From Prevotella sp. (GTDB taxonomy: Bacteria > Bacteroidota > Bacteroidia > Bacteroidales > Bacteroidaceae), in contig JAILFH010000027.1 of the NCBI GenBank assembly GCA_024697645.1, positions 1-48,524 on the forward strand: a stretch of DNA of 48,524 nt. Direction: 5' to 3'. Positions 7,044 through 16,454 of this stretch are shown in pieces (position 1 is the first letter of the stretch; each line of letters opens with the position of its first letter). The translations under genes and the position numbers were made by a program. The notes under the pieces are model-generated. The model ran no database searches, had not been told where the DNA came from, and saw only the letters and a program-made list of their open reading frames with translations.

Positions 7044-7315
7044 GAAGATGGAAGATTTGGAAGATGGAAGTTGGGAAGATGGAAGATTTGGAAAGAGTCT
7101 GTTGAATGGATGATCAGGTAGGAAGTTGACGGCCATGTAGATGTAAAGTTCGGAAAGAGTTTGTTGAATTGATAATCAGTTTGGAAGTTGACAGTCGTGT
7201 AGATGTTAAGTTCGGAAAGAGTCTGTAGAGTTGATGATCAGTTTGGAAGTCGACAGTCGTGTAGATGTAAAGTTCGGAGAGAGTCTGTAGAGTTGATGAA
7301 TAGTTAGAAGATGAA
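7044..7315. repeat. 62-bp tandem repeat, about 3.7 units, with a short GAAGATG prelude
   Basis: GTTCGGAAAGAGT-type segments recur at 7086, 7148, 7210 and 7272, exactly 62 bp apart. Each is followed by variants of TTGATGATCAGTTTGGAAG and CAGTCGTGTAGATG. From 7044 to 7085 short GAAGATGGAAGAT repeats precede it. No start codon or promoter supports a gene. Confidence 0.8.
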
Positions 7316-7378
7316 AGGTGAAGTAGAAATAGTTGAAAAAAATTGTTGACATTTCATTCCATATCGAAAAAATATTCG

Positions 7379-7386
7379 TAACTTTG
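7379..7386 (+). promoter_or_regulatory. -7 promoter box of the fucosidase operon
   Basis: TAACTTTG, 40 bp before the fucosidase ATG. A clear -33 TTG at the usual distance is not seen. Confidence 0.6.
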
Positions 7387-7425
7387 TTGCACAATTTATT
7401 AAAACCAATTTTATAACCATAACTC

Positions 7426-9042
7426 ATGAAAGAAATTCAGAGAATCATAATAGCGGCTACCCTACTTTTTGGGGCCTCGACAACGACAAGCGCACAGGGC
7501 TACGTTCGCCCCCACAGCGAAGTGAAACCCGCCCCCGCGACCAATGTCCCCATTGACGAAGGAGCCTTCAAGGCTACGGAGGAAAGTCTCTCCGACTGGC
7601 AGTGCCCCGAATGGTTCCGCGACGTGAAATTCGGCATCTGGGCTCACTGGGGACCTCAGTGTCAGGCTGAATTTGGCGACTGGTACGCTCGCAGCATGTA
7701 CATCGAAGGTGATGGGAAATACAAGCACCACGTGGAGACCTATGGCAGTCCAGCAGAATATGGTTTCAAGGAGATGTGCCGCGACTTCACTGTTCCCGAC
7801 TGGAATCCGGAAGAACTCATCAAACTCTATAAAGCCGCTGGTGCTCGCTATTTCTTCACGCTGGGCAACCACCACGACAACATGGACCTCTGGGATAGTC
7901 CCTATCAGGAATGGAACTCGATGAACGTAGGACCCGGACGCGACATCGTTGGCGGATGGGCTGCAGCCTGCAAGAAGCATGGACTCCGACTCGGCATCTC
8001 GTTCCACGCCAGTCACGCATGGATGTGGTATGAGCCAGCACAAGACTTCGACGGCAATCTCACCAAAGCCGACGGAAAGGGCAAATGGTGGGAAGGCTAC
8101 GACCCTCAGGCACTCTACGCCCAGTGCCACCCGAGGGAGCAGTCGGGCGGATGGCATTGGGAATGGGGCGGCACGAGCAAGCCCGACATGCCCTACATGA
8201 TGAAATTCCAGAACCGCACACTGCAGTGCATCAATGCCTACAACCCAGACATCATCTATTTCGACGACACGGTGCTGCCTTTCTGGTATCACAACAATCA
8301 GATTGGCCTGAACATCCTGCAGCATTTCTACAACCACAGTGCCGCCCAACACCGAGGCAAACAGCAAGTGGTAGCAACGGGAAAGATTCTGAAAGACAAC
8401 CACAAACAGTTCCTGATGTGGGATGTGGAACGAGGTGTTCCCGACCGCATACAGGAAGAGCCTTGGCAGACTTGCACCTGTATCGGCACTTGGCACTACG
8501 ACCGTCCCACGTATGAGAGAGGAAGATACAAATCGGCTGGCACCGTTATCCGAATGTTGGTCGACGTGGTGTCGAAGAACGGCAATCTGCTGCTCTCTGT
8601 TCCCATCAACCGCCGCGGTCAGATTGACGAAAAAGAGCGTGCCATCGTCGAGGAAATCAAAGTCTGGATGGACATCAATGGCAAGAGCATCTATGGCACT
8701 CGCCCTTGGACAACTTTCGGCGAGGGTCCTCTGGCCGAAGCCAGCAACCCACTGAACGCACAGGGATTCAACGAAGGCTTCAAATACTCTGCGGCGGACG
8801 TGCGCTATGTGAAGAAGGGAAAAAAGTTGATCTACGCTACAATCATGCAATGGCCTTCCACACAGCAGTTCACCTTCAAGGCGCTTGGCAAGGACGCGAA
8901 GACTTGTCCGGGCAAGGTGAAGAGCGTGAAGGTTCTGGGCGCTGGCAAAGTGGCTTTCAGGCAAGATGGACAAGGCCTCACCATCACGCTTCCGGCGAAG
9001 CATCCGAACGAAATTGCTCCGGTAGTTGAGATTAAACTGTGA
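7426..9042 (+). CDS. Alpha-L-fucosidase, GH29, secreted
   Basis: Retaining glycosidase that removes alpha-linked L-fucose from glycans. A signal peptide (about residues 1-23, ending SAQ) sends it to the periplasm or surface. The 538-residue protein has GH29 features: WFRDVKFGIWAHWGPQ, the ARYFFTLGNHHDNMDLW segment (where many fucosidases have AKYxxLTxKHHDGF), and NPDIIYFDD, in which Asp280 or Asp281 is the expected nucleophile. Later come GNLLLSVPIN and GKSIYGTRPW. It is the first gene after a TAnnTTTG promoter and is followed on the same strand by three sugar-oxidising enzymes, suggesting that released fucose is oxidised by its neighbours. It is not part of a SusC/SusD locus in this window. 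Confidence 0.93.
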   Translation: MKEIQRIIIAATLLFGASTTTSAQGYVRPHSEVKPAPATNVPIDEGAFKATEESLSDWQCPEWFRDVKFGIWAHWGPQCQAEFGDWYARSMYIEGDGKYKHHVETYGSPAEYGFKEMCRDFTVPDWNPEELIKLYKAAGARYFFTLGNHHDNMDLWDSPYQEWNSMNVGPGRDIVGGWAAACKKHGLRLGISFHASHAWMWYEPAQDFDGNLTKADGKGKWWEGYDPQALYAQCHPREQSGGWHWEWGGTSKPDMPYMMKFQNRTLQCINAYNPDIIYFDDTVLPFWYHNNQIGLNILQHFYNHSAAQHRGKQQVVATGKILKDNHKQFLMWDVERGVPDRIQEEPWQTCTCIGTWHYDRPTYERGRYKSAGTVIRMLVDVVSKNGNLLLSVPINRRGQIDEKERAIVEEIKVWMDINGKSIYGTRPWTTFGEGPLAEASNPLNAQGFNEGFKYSAADVRYVKKGKKLIYATIMQWPSTQQFTFKALGKDAKTCPGKVKSVKVLGAGKVAFRQDGQGLTITLPAKHPNEIAPVVEIKL

Positions 9043-9101
9043 ATAGACAGTCCGAAGACGACTAATTAAAGGAAGATTGTCAAACTGAAACAAAAATAGA
9101 T

Positions 9102-10052
9102 ATGGTCTATAACGAAATAGGTAAGACGGGCATGCGAGTTTCGGCCTTGTCGTTTGGAGCGTCATCGCTGGGTGGTGTGTTCCACAGCATCCGTGAAGAC
9201 GAGGGTATCAGGGCTGTACATGTGGCTGTCGACAACGGCATCAACTTCATCGACGTGTCGCCCTACTACGGTCATCTGAAGGCCGAACAGGTGCTGGGCA
9301 AAGCACTTCGCGAGATTCCACGAGACCACTATTACCTCTCTACGAAGGTGGGACGATATGGGCAGGACGGACGCAACACTTGGGACTATTCGGCCGAGCG
9401 CGTCACCCGCAGCGTCTATGAGAGTATGGAGCGACTGGGCATCGACTTCATCGACCTCATCAATGTCCACGACATAGAGTTCCAGGCTGCTCTGCCAGGT
9501 GGTTTGCAGAAGATTGTCGACGAGACGCTGCCCGCATTGGTCAGACTTCGCGAAGAGGGCGTTGTGGGCCATGTAGGCATCACCGACCTGCAACCCGAAA
9601 ACCTGCAGTGGGTCATCGACCATTCGCCTAAAGGAACTGTGGAGAGCGTGCTCTGTTTCTGTCACTACAGTCTGAACGACGACCTGCTCACGGAGTATCT
9701 CGACTATCTCGAGGCAAAGGGCATTGGCGTGGTTAATGCCTCGCCGCTTTCGATGGGACTTTTGTCGAGTCGCGGCACTCCCGACTGGCATCCCGCTCCC
9801 GAAGAATTGAAACAAGCCTGCCGGCGTGCGGCTGAATTCTGTGCCTCGCAGGGCTACCCGATTGAGAAACTCGCTGTACAGTTCTCAACAAGCCTCTCTC
9901 CCCGCATCGCCACAACGCTCTTCAGCAGTGCCAATCCGGAGAACGTGCTGAAGAACATCAACTACGCGGAAGACCCTATCGACTGGCAACTCGTCGAAGA
10001 AGTGAAGAAAATCATCGGCGACCAGCAGCGCGTCAGATGGAAGAATAGTTAA
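9102..10052 (+). CDS. Aldo/keto reductase, L-fucose/L-galactose dehydrogenase-like
   Basis: Expected to oxidise an L-sugar to its lactone with NAD(P). The sequence closely resembles my memory of plant L-galactose dehydrogenase and bacterial L-fucose (D-threo-aldose) dehydrogenase: GFGAS-like FGASSLGGVF, then FIDVSPYYG, and INVHDIEF. The tetrad is complete: Asp51, Tyr56, Lys82 and His123. At 316 residues it has the normal length. It lies 59 bp after the fucosidase and 108 bp before a lactonase-like amidohydrolase, so L-fucose to L-fuconolactone is the most economical reading. L-galactose or another L-sugar remains possible. Confidence 0.85.
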   Translation: MVYNEIGKTGMRVSALSFGASSLGGVFHSIREDEGIRAVHVAVDNGINFIDVSPYYGHLKAEQVLGKALREIPRDHYYLSTKVGRYGQDGRNTWDYSAERVTRSVYESMERLGIDFIDLINVHDIEFQAALPGGLQKIVDETLPALVRLREEGVVGHVGITDLQPENLQWVIDHSPKGTVESVLCFCHYSLNDDLLTEYLDYLEAKGIGVVNASPLSMGLLSSRGTPDWHPAPEELKQACRRAAEFCASQGYPIEKLAVQFSTSLSPRIATTLFSSANPENVLKNINYAEDPIDWQLVEEVKKIIGDQQRVRWKNS

Positions 10053-10160
10053 TGAAGAAAACTGCTGAAGCAGAAATCTCAAATTCTGAAGAATTGAAAT
10101 GAATAATCTCGAGAAGTTGAAATGGCTTCTCTGAAAAAGACCAAACTCAATCATAATCGC

Positions 10161-11093
10161 ATGCTCATCATCGATGCTCACAGCCATCTCTGGCTCCAAC
10201 AAGACACTTCGTGGAACGGGAAGCCCATACGCAGTCTGAAGAATGGGCGGTCGCTCTTCCTGGGTGAAGAAGTACAGATGCTGCCACCGTTCATCATCGA
10301 CGGACGAAACACGGCAGAAGTGTTCCTCTCCAACATGGACTATGCACAAGTGGCCGCTGCCGTCGTGGTACAGGAATTCATCGACGGAATCCAGAACGAC
10401 TATCTCTCAGACGTCAGCCAGCACTACCCCAACCGCTTCATCACCTGCGGAATGGCCAACTATCTGCAAGACGGTTTCTACGAAGAAGTGGAAACACTCA
10501 TCAGAAAGAAGGGATTCCGGGGTATTGCCATTCCTGGTCACCGGCTGTTGGGACGATCGCTGACATCGGTGGAGATGATGAAAATGTTCCACCTGATGGA
10601 AGACAACGACGTGTTCCTTTCCATTACGTTGGAAGACGGTTTCGGCCAGATTGCCCAACTGCGAGAGGTCATTGCCGAGTGCCCACGATTGCGCATCGCC
10701 ATCGGACATCTGGGAATGGCCAATCCTCCCCTGTCGCCACCTTGGGAAAACGAGCAATGGAGACAGCAGATAATGCTTGCAAGGGAACCTAAAGTAATGG
10801 TTGAATCTGGAGGTATTACCTGGCTGTATAACAGCGAGTTCTATCCCTTCCCATCTGCCATCAGAGCCATCAGGGAAGCAGCCGATTTGGTGGGTTGGAA
10901 GAAACTGATGTGGGGGTCGGACTATCCCCGTACCATCACTGCCATTACCTATCGGATGTCGTACGACTTCGTAACGAAATCAAATGAACTCAGCGACGCT
11001 GAAAAGCAACTCTTCCTCGGTGAGAATGCACACCAATTCTATGGCTTCAGCAACTTGACCGAACTACCATACATCAAGAATATGAGTGAGTGA
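10161..11093 (+). CDS. Amidohydrolase family protein, probable L-fuconolactone hydrolase
   Basis: TIM-barrel amidohydrolase (amidohydrolase 2 family, which includes sugar lactonases of the fucose pathway). The metal motif IDAHSHLW gives His7 and His9, and MWGSDYP gives Asp254. The protein is soluble. I chose ATG 10161 because family members begin just before IIDAHSH; an in-frame ATG at 10122 would add 13 residues. Placed after an L-fucose dehydrogenase-like enzyme, its likely substrate is the lactone that enzyme makes. Decarboxylases of the same superfamily (for example aminocarboxymuconate type) are an alternative. Confidence 0.78.
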   Translation: MLIIDAHSHLWLQQDTSWNGKPIRSLKNGRSLFLGEEVQMLPPFIIDGRNTAEVFLSNMDYAQVAAAVVVQEFIDGIQNDYLSDVSQHYPNRFITCGMANYLQDGFYEEVETLIRKKGFRGIAIPGHRLLGRSLTSVEMMKMFHLMEDNDVFLSITLEDGFGQIAQLREVIAECPRLRIAIGHLGMANPPLSPPWENEQWRQQIMLAREPKVMVESGGITWLYNSEFYPFPSAIRAIREAADLVGWKKLMWGSDYPRTITAITYRMSYDFVTKSNELSDAEKQLFLGENAHQFYGFSNLTELPYIKNMSE

Positions 11094-11136
11094 AAATTCA
11101 ACCCAAGAAACTTAGAAAACTCGAAACAATTAGCAC

Positions 11137-12180
11137 ATGAAAGCAATACAAATCGTTGGTGAACGCCAGATGCAAATCGTCGACATTCCCAATCAAGAAA
11201 TGAAGGCAGGCGACGTCGTGTTGCGCCTGAAATATGTTGGATTCTGCGGCAGCGACCTCAACACCTATTTGGGCAAGAACCCGATGGTGAAACTGCCCGT
11301 CATCCCCGGTCACGAAATTGGAGCCGTGATTGAAGCGGTGGGAGAAGACGTTCCCGAAGGTTTGAAACCAGGGATGACCGTCACCGTGAATCCTTACACC
11401 GCCTGCGGGAAATGTGCTTCATGCAGGAATAGCCGACCCAATGCCTGCGAGCATAACGAAACCCTTGGCGTTCAGCGTGACGGAGCCATGCGTGAGCGTC
11501 TGGTTGTGCCTTGGGAGAAGGTGATTCCTGCTGGCTTGCTCACTCCCCGGGAATGTGCTATCGTCGAACCCATGAGCGTTGGATTTCACGCTGTCAATCG
11601 GGCTCAGGTGACCGACAGCGACTGCGTTCTGGTCATTGGCTGCGGAATGGTGGGCATGGGGGCTGTGGTGCGCGCTGCCTTGCGTGGTGCGACTGTCATT
11701 GCTGCCGACATCGACGAAGACAAACTGGCGCTTGCCAAGCAGATGGGAGCAAGTTACACCGTAAACACAACCGACAGCGGTATGCAGAACCAGTTGTTGG
11801 AAATGACGAGTGGTTTCGGACCTGATGTGGTCATCGAGGCAGTAGGCAGCGTTCCGACCTATCAGATGGCTGTCGATGCGGTGGCTTTCACGGGGCGTGT
11901 TGTCTGCATTGGCTACGCGAAGAGCGATGTATCGTTCCAAACGAAACTCTTTGTACAGAAAGAACTTGATATTCGTGGTTCTCGCAATGCGCTGCCTCAG
12001 GATTTCCGGGCGGTCATTCACTACCTGGAGCGTCATCTGGCCCATGCCGTAGGAGCAGTGTCAGCAGTCCCCATCTACAGGTTGATCAGTCGTGTGGTGA
12101 AACCCGAAGAGGCTCAGGAAGCCATGAATCAGTGGGTCGCTGAACCCGGAAAGGTTTTCAGAATTCTTGTTGAAATGTAA
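11137..12180 (+). CDS. Zinc-dependent alcohol/polyol dehydrogenase
   Basis: Medium-chain dehydrogenase of 347 residues, of the kind that includes threonine, galactitol and sorbitol dehydrogenases. Catalytic zinc ligands are Cys37 (FCGSD), His59 and Glu60 (PGHE). The structural zinc is held by Cys90, Cys93, Cys96 and Cys104. The Rossmann motif is IGCGMVGMGAV. It lies 43 bp after the amidohydrolase and completes the fucosidase cluster. A role in oxidising a hydroxyl of L-fuconate or a downstream keto-deoxy acid is plausible, but no fuconate dehydratase or aldolase is present here, so the exact substrate is open. Confidence 0.85.
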   Translation: MKAIQIVGERQMQIVDIPNQEMKAGDVVLRLKYVGFCGSDLNTYLGKNPMVKLPVIPGHEIGAVIEAVGEDVPEGLKPGMTVTVNPYTACGKCASCRNSRPNACEHNETLGVQRDGAMRERLVVPWEKVIPAGLLTPRECAIVEPMSVGFHAVNRAQVTDSDCVLVIGCGMVGMGAVVRAALRGATVIAADIDEDKLALAKQMGASYTVNTTDSGMQNQLLEMTSGFGPDVVIEAVGSVPTYQMAVDAVAFTGRVVCIGYAKSDVSFQTKLFVQKELDIRGSRNALPQDFRAVIHYLERHLAHAVGAVSAVPIYRLISRVVKPEEAQEAMNQWVAEPGKVFRILVEM

Positions 12181-12250
12181 AAGTGGCCCTCACAATCCAC
12201 CTTTTTCTCAAATTCCCTCCTCTCTTTACCCGAATTCGGAAAATTATTCG

Positions 12251-12258
12251 TAACTTTG
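12251..12258 (+). promoter_or_regulatory. -7 promoter box of the endonuclease gene
   Basis: TAACTTTG, 38 bp before the ATG at 12297. Confidence 0.65.
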
Positions 12259-12296
12259 CGCCTTGATTAGCAAATAGTTAAACGAAAGATTTTCGA

Positions 12297-14051
12297 ATGA
12301 GGAAGATATTCATTTTTATGGCCATTATAAGTTGCCTCTCTGCCAATGCCATTTCGAGAGAGCAACTGAAGGAGTATGCCAGTTCGCTCAGCGGTCTGAA
12401 AAAGGCTGAGTTGAAGACAGCGGTGTACCAGATAATTGTGCCTCAGACTATTTATGAATACGGCAATGGAGAAAATAAATCATGGTATGGATTCTACTCT
12501 ACCGACCGTGTTGAAGAAACCAACGAATGCATCAACCGTTATAGCGCAAGAAAATACTATTTCCCAAAAACCAATACAGGTGCTGCCCTTAGCATGATGA
12601 ATATCGAACATTCATTTGCTAAAAGTTGGTGGGGAGGCAATAAAGTCACCGCTTACCATGATTTGTATAATCTATGTCCTTCCGATTCAGAGGTGAACAA
12701 GACGAAAAGCAACCGTCCCATGAAAACTATTGAAAATGTTACCGTAGAGGAGGAAGGATACGTCAAATTCGGAACAAGCACCATCAATGGCGAAGTACAA
12801 AACTGTTGGGAACCTGGTGATGAGTATAAAGGTGACTTCGCCAGAATCTACATGTATATGGCAACAGCCTATCAGGATCTAACTTGGGTGGATGTCGGAT
12901 TGCAGCAACTGGAAAACAACGAATGGCCTACTTTACAGGAATGGGCTTACACCCTCTACCTTACTTGGACCAGGAACGACTTCATTGACGAATTGGAAAT
13001 TACGAGAAACAATGCCGTTAGTGAAATTCAAGGCAACCGAAATCTTTTCGTTGACTTCCCCAATCTTGCCGAGTATATATGGGGTGACTCCACCAATGTC
13101 GCATTCTATCCGGAAACATCAGTTACAACGGCCGAAGACGATAGTCGCTATACGGCTGCACCAGAAGTTGCCAAACCGGTCTTCTCTCTCGATGGAGGTG
13201 CATACGGTAATGCGAGAACAGTGAGTATTTCGTGTCCAACGGCCGATGCAACGATATTCTACACAACTGACGGTTCGTCTCCTATTACCGATGGTATTGC
13301 CTATAGCGACCCAATCAATGTCAGCGAGAACATGACGCTAAAAGCTGTTGCAGCGAACGATGAGGGAACCTTGAGTTATCTTGCGGTAGCCAACTACAAG
13401 ATTTATTCAATTACTGATAATTTCTCAGAGACCTTCAGCGAATGTTCTGGAACAGGAGGAAACGACGGTATATTTGGCGGAAAAGGAACTGCTTCTTCAT
13501 CCGATAAATACAAATCAGACAATGACGGTTGGATGATATATAGTTTCTTTGGTGGAAACGAATGTGCCCGTTTCGGAAATATGAATGGAGCAGGAGAAGT
13601 CACTACTCCAACCTTTAATGTACATGGAGAATCGACCTTCAGTTTTATGGCTGCTCCTTGGTATATAGATGGCACAAGCCTCACGCTTACTGTAAACAAT
13701 CAAGATGGCGGCAATGTGACTCTCTCAGAAACGTCGCTAACCATGAAGGAAGGCCAGTGGGACACCTATGAACTGACCTTAACTGGTACGGGCAACATCA
13801 CCATAACCTTCACCCCAACTTTGCGTCTCTTCCTCGACGAAGTATGCTCTACACCAGTTTCAATCCTCGGCGACGTGAACAAGGATGGAGTTATCTCGAT
13901 TGCCGACGTAACCGCACTCGTGAACATCATTCTGGGCAAGGTTTCTGCCGATTCGGATGAATACGACATGAACGCTGCCGACGTGAACCAGGACGGCGTG
14001 AAGACGATTGCCGACGTGACAGCACTGGTGAACATGATATTGAACAAATAA
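12297..14051 (+). CDS. Secreted endonuclease I family nuclease with chitobiase-like and dockerin domains
   Basis: Signal peptide at about residues 1-18. The endonuclease I domain (about 20-265) contains NIEHSFAKSWWGG with His105, and HDLYNLCPSDSEVNKTKSNRP with His121 and a conserved Asn; these form the beta-beta-alpha metal-type active site. A chitobiase/hexosaminidase C-terminal-like beta domain follows (about 288-360, PVFSLDGGAYGNARTVSISC, TIFYTTDGSSP). Next is a jelly-roll-like module. The end is a type I dockerin (about 523-584) with two calcium-binding repeats, GDVNKDGVISIADVTALVN and ADVNQDGVKTIADVTALVN. A predicted extracellular DNase/RNase carrying a docking module is unusual; its cohesin partner is not in the window. 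Confidence 0.88.
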   Translation: MRKIFIFMAIISCLSANAISREQLKEYASSLSGLKKAELKTAVYQIIVPQTIYEYGNGENKSWYGFYSTDRVEETNECINRYSARKYYFPKTNTGAALSMMNIEHSFAKSWWGGNKVTAYHDLYNLCPSDSEVNKTKSNRPMKTIENVTVEEEGYVKFGTSTINGEVQNCWEPGDEYKGDFARIYMYMATAYQDLTWVDVGLQQLENNEWPTLQEWAYTLYLTWTRNDFIDELEITRNNAVSEIQGNRNLFVDFPNLAEYIWGDSTNVAFYPETSVTTAEDDSRYTAAPEVAKPVFSLDGGAYGNARTVSISCPTADATIFYTTDGSSPITDGIAYSDPINVSENMTLKAVAANDEGTLSYLAVANYKIYSITDNFSETFSECSGTGGNDGIFGGKGTASSSDKYKSDNDGWMIYSFFGGNECARFGNMNGAGEVTTPTFNVHGESTFSFMAAPWYIDGTSLTLTVNNQDGGNVTLSETSLTMKEGQWDTYELTLTGTGNITITFTPTLRLFLDEVCSTPVSILGDVNKDGVISIADVTALVNIILGKVSADSDEYDMNAADVNQDGVKTIADVTALVNMILNK

Positions 14052-14054
14052 GCA

Positions 14055-15338
14055 ATGAACGACTACAAAGTTATCAACGACCCGGTGTTCGGGTTCATAA
14101 GAGTGCCGCGAGGGTTGTTGCTCGACATCGTGAAGCATCGCCTGTTTCAGCGACTCTCTCGCATCAAGCAACTGGGAATGGCCTCAGTGGTCTATCCCGG
14201 TGCACAGCACACTCGCTTCCAACACTCGCTGGGTGCTTTCCACCTGATGAGCGAGGCCATCCTCTCGCTGCAGCAGAAGGGTATCTTCATCTTCGACTCT
14301 GAGGCCGAGGCGCTGAAGGCTGCCATCCTGATGCACGACATCGGTCACGGTCCATTCTCCCATGTGCTGGAGCACACGCTCATTTCGGGCATTTCCCACG
14401 AACAAATCTCGCTGATGATGATGGAAGAAATCAACCGCGAGATGCAAGGGCGACTCAATCTCGCCATCAGCATCTTCAAGGACGAATATCCAAAGCGCTT
14501 CCTCCACCAACTCATCTCGAGTCAACTCGATATGGACCGCCTTGACTATCTGCGTCGCGACTCATTCTTCACAGGTGTGACCGAAGGCAACATCGGCTCT
14601 GCCCGCATCATCAAGATGCTCAATGTGGTCGACGACCGACTAGTTGTGGAACAAAAGGGCATCTACTCTATCGAGAACTACCTGACCACACGCCGACTGA
14701 TGTATTGGCAAGTGTATCTGCATAAGACAACGGTCGCCTATGAGAAGACACTCGTCTGCCTGCTTCGTCGCGCAAAGTTGCTCGCACAGCAAGGTCAGGA
14801 GGTGTTTGCAACGCCCGCCCTGCGCTATTTCCTCTACAACGACGTGACTGCAGAGCGGTTTGAGAATGACCCACTGGCACTGCAGAACTACGAGTTGCTC
14901 GACGACAACGACATCTGGGCAAGTGTGAAGACTTGGATGAGCCACGACGACCGCGTTCTCTCGCTGTTGGCTCGCGATTTGGCCGAACGCAAGATTTTCC
15001 GCGTTGAAGTGCGCGAGGAGCCCTTCGGCGAAGAGGAGGTCAGCCGACTGCAGAAACGACTGGCAGAGGCGTGTGGAGTATCAATGGAAGACGCAGCCTA
15101 TCTGATGAGCATGAACACGATTCAGAAAGACATGTACGACCCCAACGACGACCACATCGACATTCTCTGCAAGAGGTCAGCAACGATTGCCTCACTGACG
15201 GAAAACAATCAGGAATCAGATACGGAGAACGAAGCCGAACCTATCGTGAAAGATATCGCAGAAGCGTCAGAACTGTTCAATATTTCGCTTCTTTCTAAAA
15301 AAATCCGTAAATATTACCTCTGTTATCAGCGTATTTGA
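14055..15338 (+). CDS. HD-domain phosphohydrolase (dGTPase/YwfO-like)
   Basis: HD-superfamily protein of 427 residues. Metal motifs are visible: RFQHSLGAFHL (His57), LMHDIGHGPFSH (His94-Asp95 and His98), and SSQLDMDRLDYLRRD carrying the last aspartate. This arrangement matches the SAMHD1/dNTP triphosphohydrolase-like group, so hydrolysis of a (deoxy)nucleotide is likely, though the substrate is unknown. It starts 3 bp after the endonuclease stop codon, so read-through is possible. It precedes lpxD, as is common in Bacteroidetes. The C-terminal 40 residues are acidic and low-complexity. Confidence 0.88.
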   Translation: MNDYKVINDPVFGFIRVPRGLLLDIVKHRLFQRLSRIKQLGMASVVYPGAQHTRFQHSLGAFHLMSEAILSLQQKGIFIFDSEAEALKAAILMHDIGHGPFSHVLEHTLISGISHEQISLMMMEEINREMQGRLNLAISIFKDEYPKRFLHQLISSQLDMDRLDYLRRDSFFTGVTEGNIGSARIIKMLNVVDDRLVVEQKGIYSIENYLTTRRLMYWQVYLHKTTVAYEKTLVCLLRRAKLLAQQGQEVFATPALRYFLYNDVTAERFENDPLALQNYELLDDNDIWASVKTWMSHDDRVLSLLARDLAERKIFRVEVREEPFGEEEVSRLQKRLAEACGVSMEDAAYLMSMNTIQKDMYDPNDDHIDILCKRSATIASLTENNQESDTENEAEPIVKDIAEASELFNISLLSKKIRKYYLCYQRI

Positions 15339-15349
15339 ATAAAAATGTG

Positions 15350-15357
15350 TATCTTTG
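15350..15357 (+). promoter_or_regulatory. -7 promoter box of lpxD
   Basis: TATCTTTG, 32 bp before the lpxD ATG. Confidence 0.7.
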
Positions 15358-15389
15358 CAAACTCAATAAAAGATTAGAGTTTTAATAAT

Positions 15390-16427
15390 ATGGAATTTAC
15401 CGCACTGCAAATTGCACAAATGATTGGTGGCCGCGTAGAAGGAAATGAAAACGCAGCCGTCAACACATTTGCCAAAATTGAGGAAGGTAAGCCAGGCGCT
15501 ATATCTTTCCTTTCGAATCCCAAATACGTTCATTTCATCTACGACACAGAATCGACGATTGTGCTTGTCGACGAGGCCCTGCAATTGGAACACCCCGTGA
15601 AGGCAACGCTCATCCGCGTGAAGAATGCCTACGAGGCTGTGGCCCGACTGCTGCAGTTCTATGAGTCGATGAAGCCCAAGAAGAAGGGTATCGACCCGCT
15701 GGCATTCATTGCTCCTACCGCAGAGGTTGGCGAAGATTGCTACGTGGGTGCCTTTGCCTATATCGGCGAGGGAGCCAAGGTGGGCAAGGGTTGCCAGATT
15801 GAGCCACACGCTGTGGTGGGCGACCGCGTCACTCTGGGCGAGAACTGTCTGCTCTACCCCAACGCAGTAGTCTATCACGACTGCCGTCTTGGTTCACGCG
15901 TGACGCTTCATGCAGGCAGCGTGATTGGTGCCGACGGATTCGGATTCGCTCCCACCGCCCACGGCTACGACAAGATTCCGCAGATTGGTATCGTGACGAT
16001 TGAGGACGATGTGGAGATTGGCGCCAACACTTGCGTCGACCGATCTACGATGGGCAGCACCTACGTGCGCAAGGGTGTGAAACTCGACAATTTGGTGCAG
16101 ATTGCACACAACACTGATATCGGCGAGAACACCGTGATGTCGGCTCAGGTGGGTATTGCAGGTTCGACGAAGGTTGGTCAGTGGTGTATGTTCGGCGGTC
16201 AGGTGGGTCTGGCTGGTCACATCACCGTAGGCAACCACGTGAACCTTGGTGCACAGGCTGGAGTACCCAGTAGCGTTGAAGACAATCAGACACTTATCGG
16301 TACACCTGCCATGAACACTCGCGGTTTCTTCAAGTCGCAGGTGATCTATCAGCGTCTGCCCGAACTCTACAAGGAGTTGCAGGCTCTGCGCAAGGAAGTT
16401 GATGAACTCAAGAAACAAAATTCATAA
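15390..16427 (+). CDS. lpxD: UDP-3-O-(3-hydroxyacyl)glucosamine N-acyltransferase
   Basis: Third step of lipid A synthesis: transfers a 3-hydroxyacyl chain from ACP to the 2-amino group of UDP-3-O-acyl-GlcN, in the cytoplasm. The 345 residues comprise the N-terminal uridine-binding domain (about 1-105), a left-handed beta helix of hexapeptide repeats (about 105-310), and a basic/coiled helical tail ([15 protein letters not shown]). The catalytic His240 lies in [12 protein letters not shown], and GADGFGFAP is conserved. It is the first of three lipid A genes here; lpxC/fabZ follows after 27 bp. Confidence 0.97.
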   Translation: MEFTALQIAQMIGGRVEGNENAAVNTFAKIEEGKPGAISFLSNPKYVHFIYDTESTIVLVDEALQLEHPVKATLIRVKNAYEAVARLLQFYESMKPKKKGIDPLAFIAPTAEVGEDCYVGAFAYIGEGAKVGKGCQIEPHAVVGDRVTLGENCLLYPNAVVYHDCRLGSRVTLHAGSVIGADGFGFAPTAHGYDKIPQIGIVTIEDDVEIGANTCVDRSTMGSTYVRKGVKLDNLVQIAHNTDIGENTVMSAQVGIAGSTKVGQWCMFGGQVGLAGHITVGNHVNLGAQAGVPSSVEDNQTLIGTPAMNTRGFFKSQVIYQRLPELYKELQALRKEVDELKKQNS

Positions 16428-16454
16428 AATATAGCAAATCCCTTAACACATTAT

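Noticed and set aside
7462..9165. Long minus-strand reading frame of 567 codons opposite the fucosidase
   Set aside because: Antisense shadow of a well-supported GH29 gene; no recognisable family.
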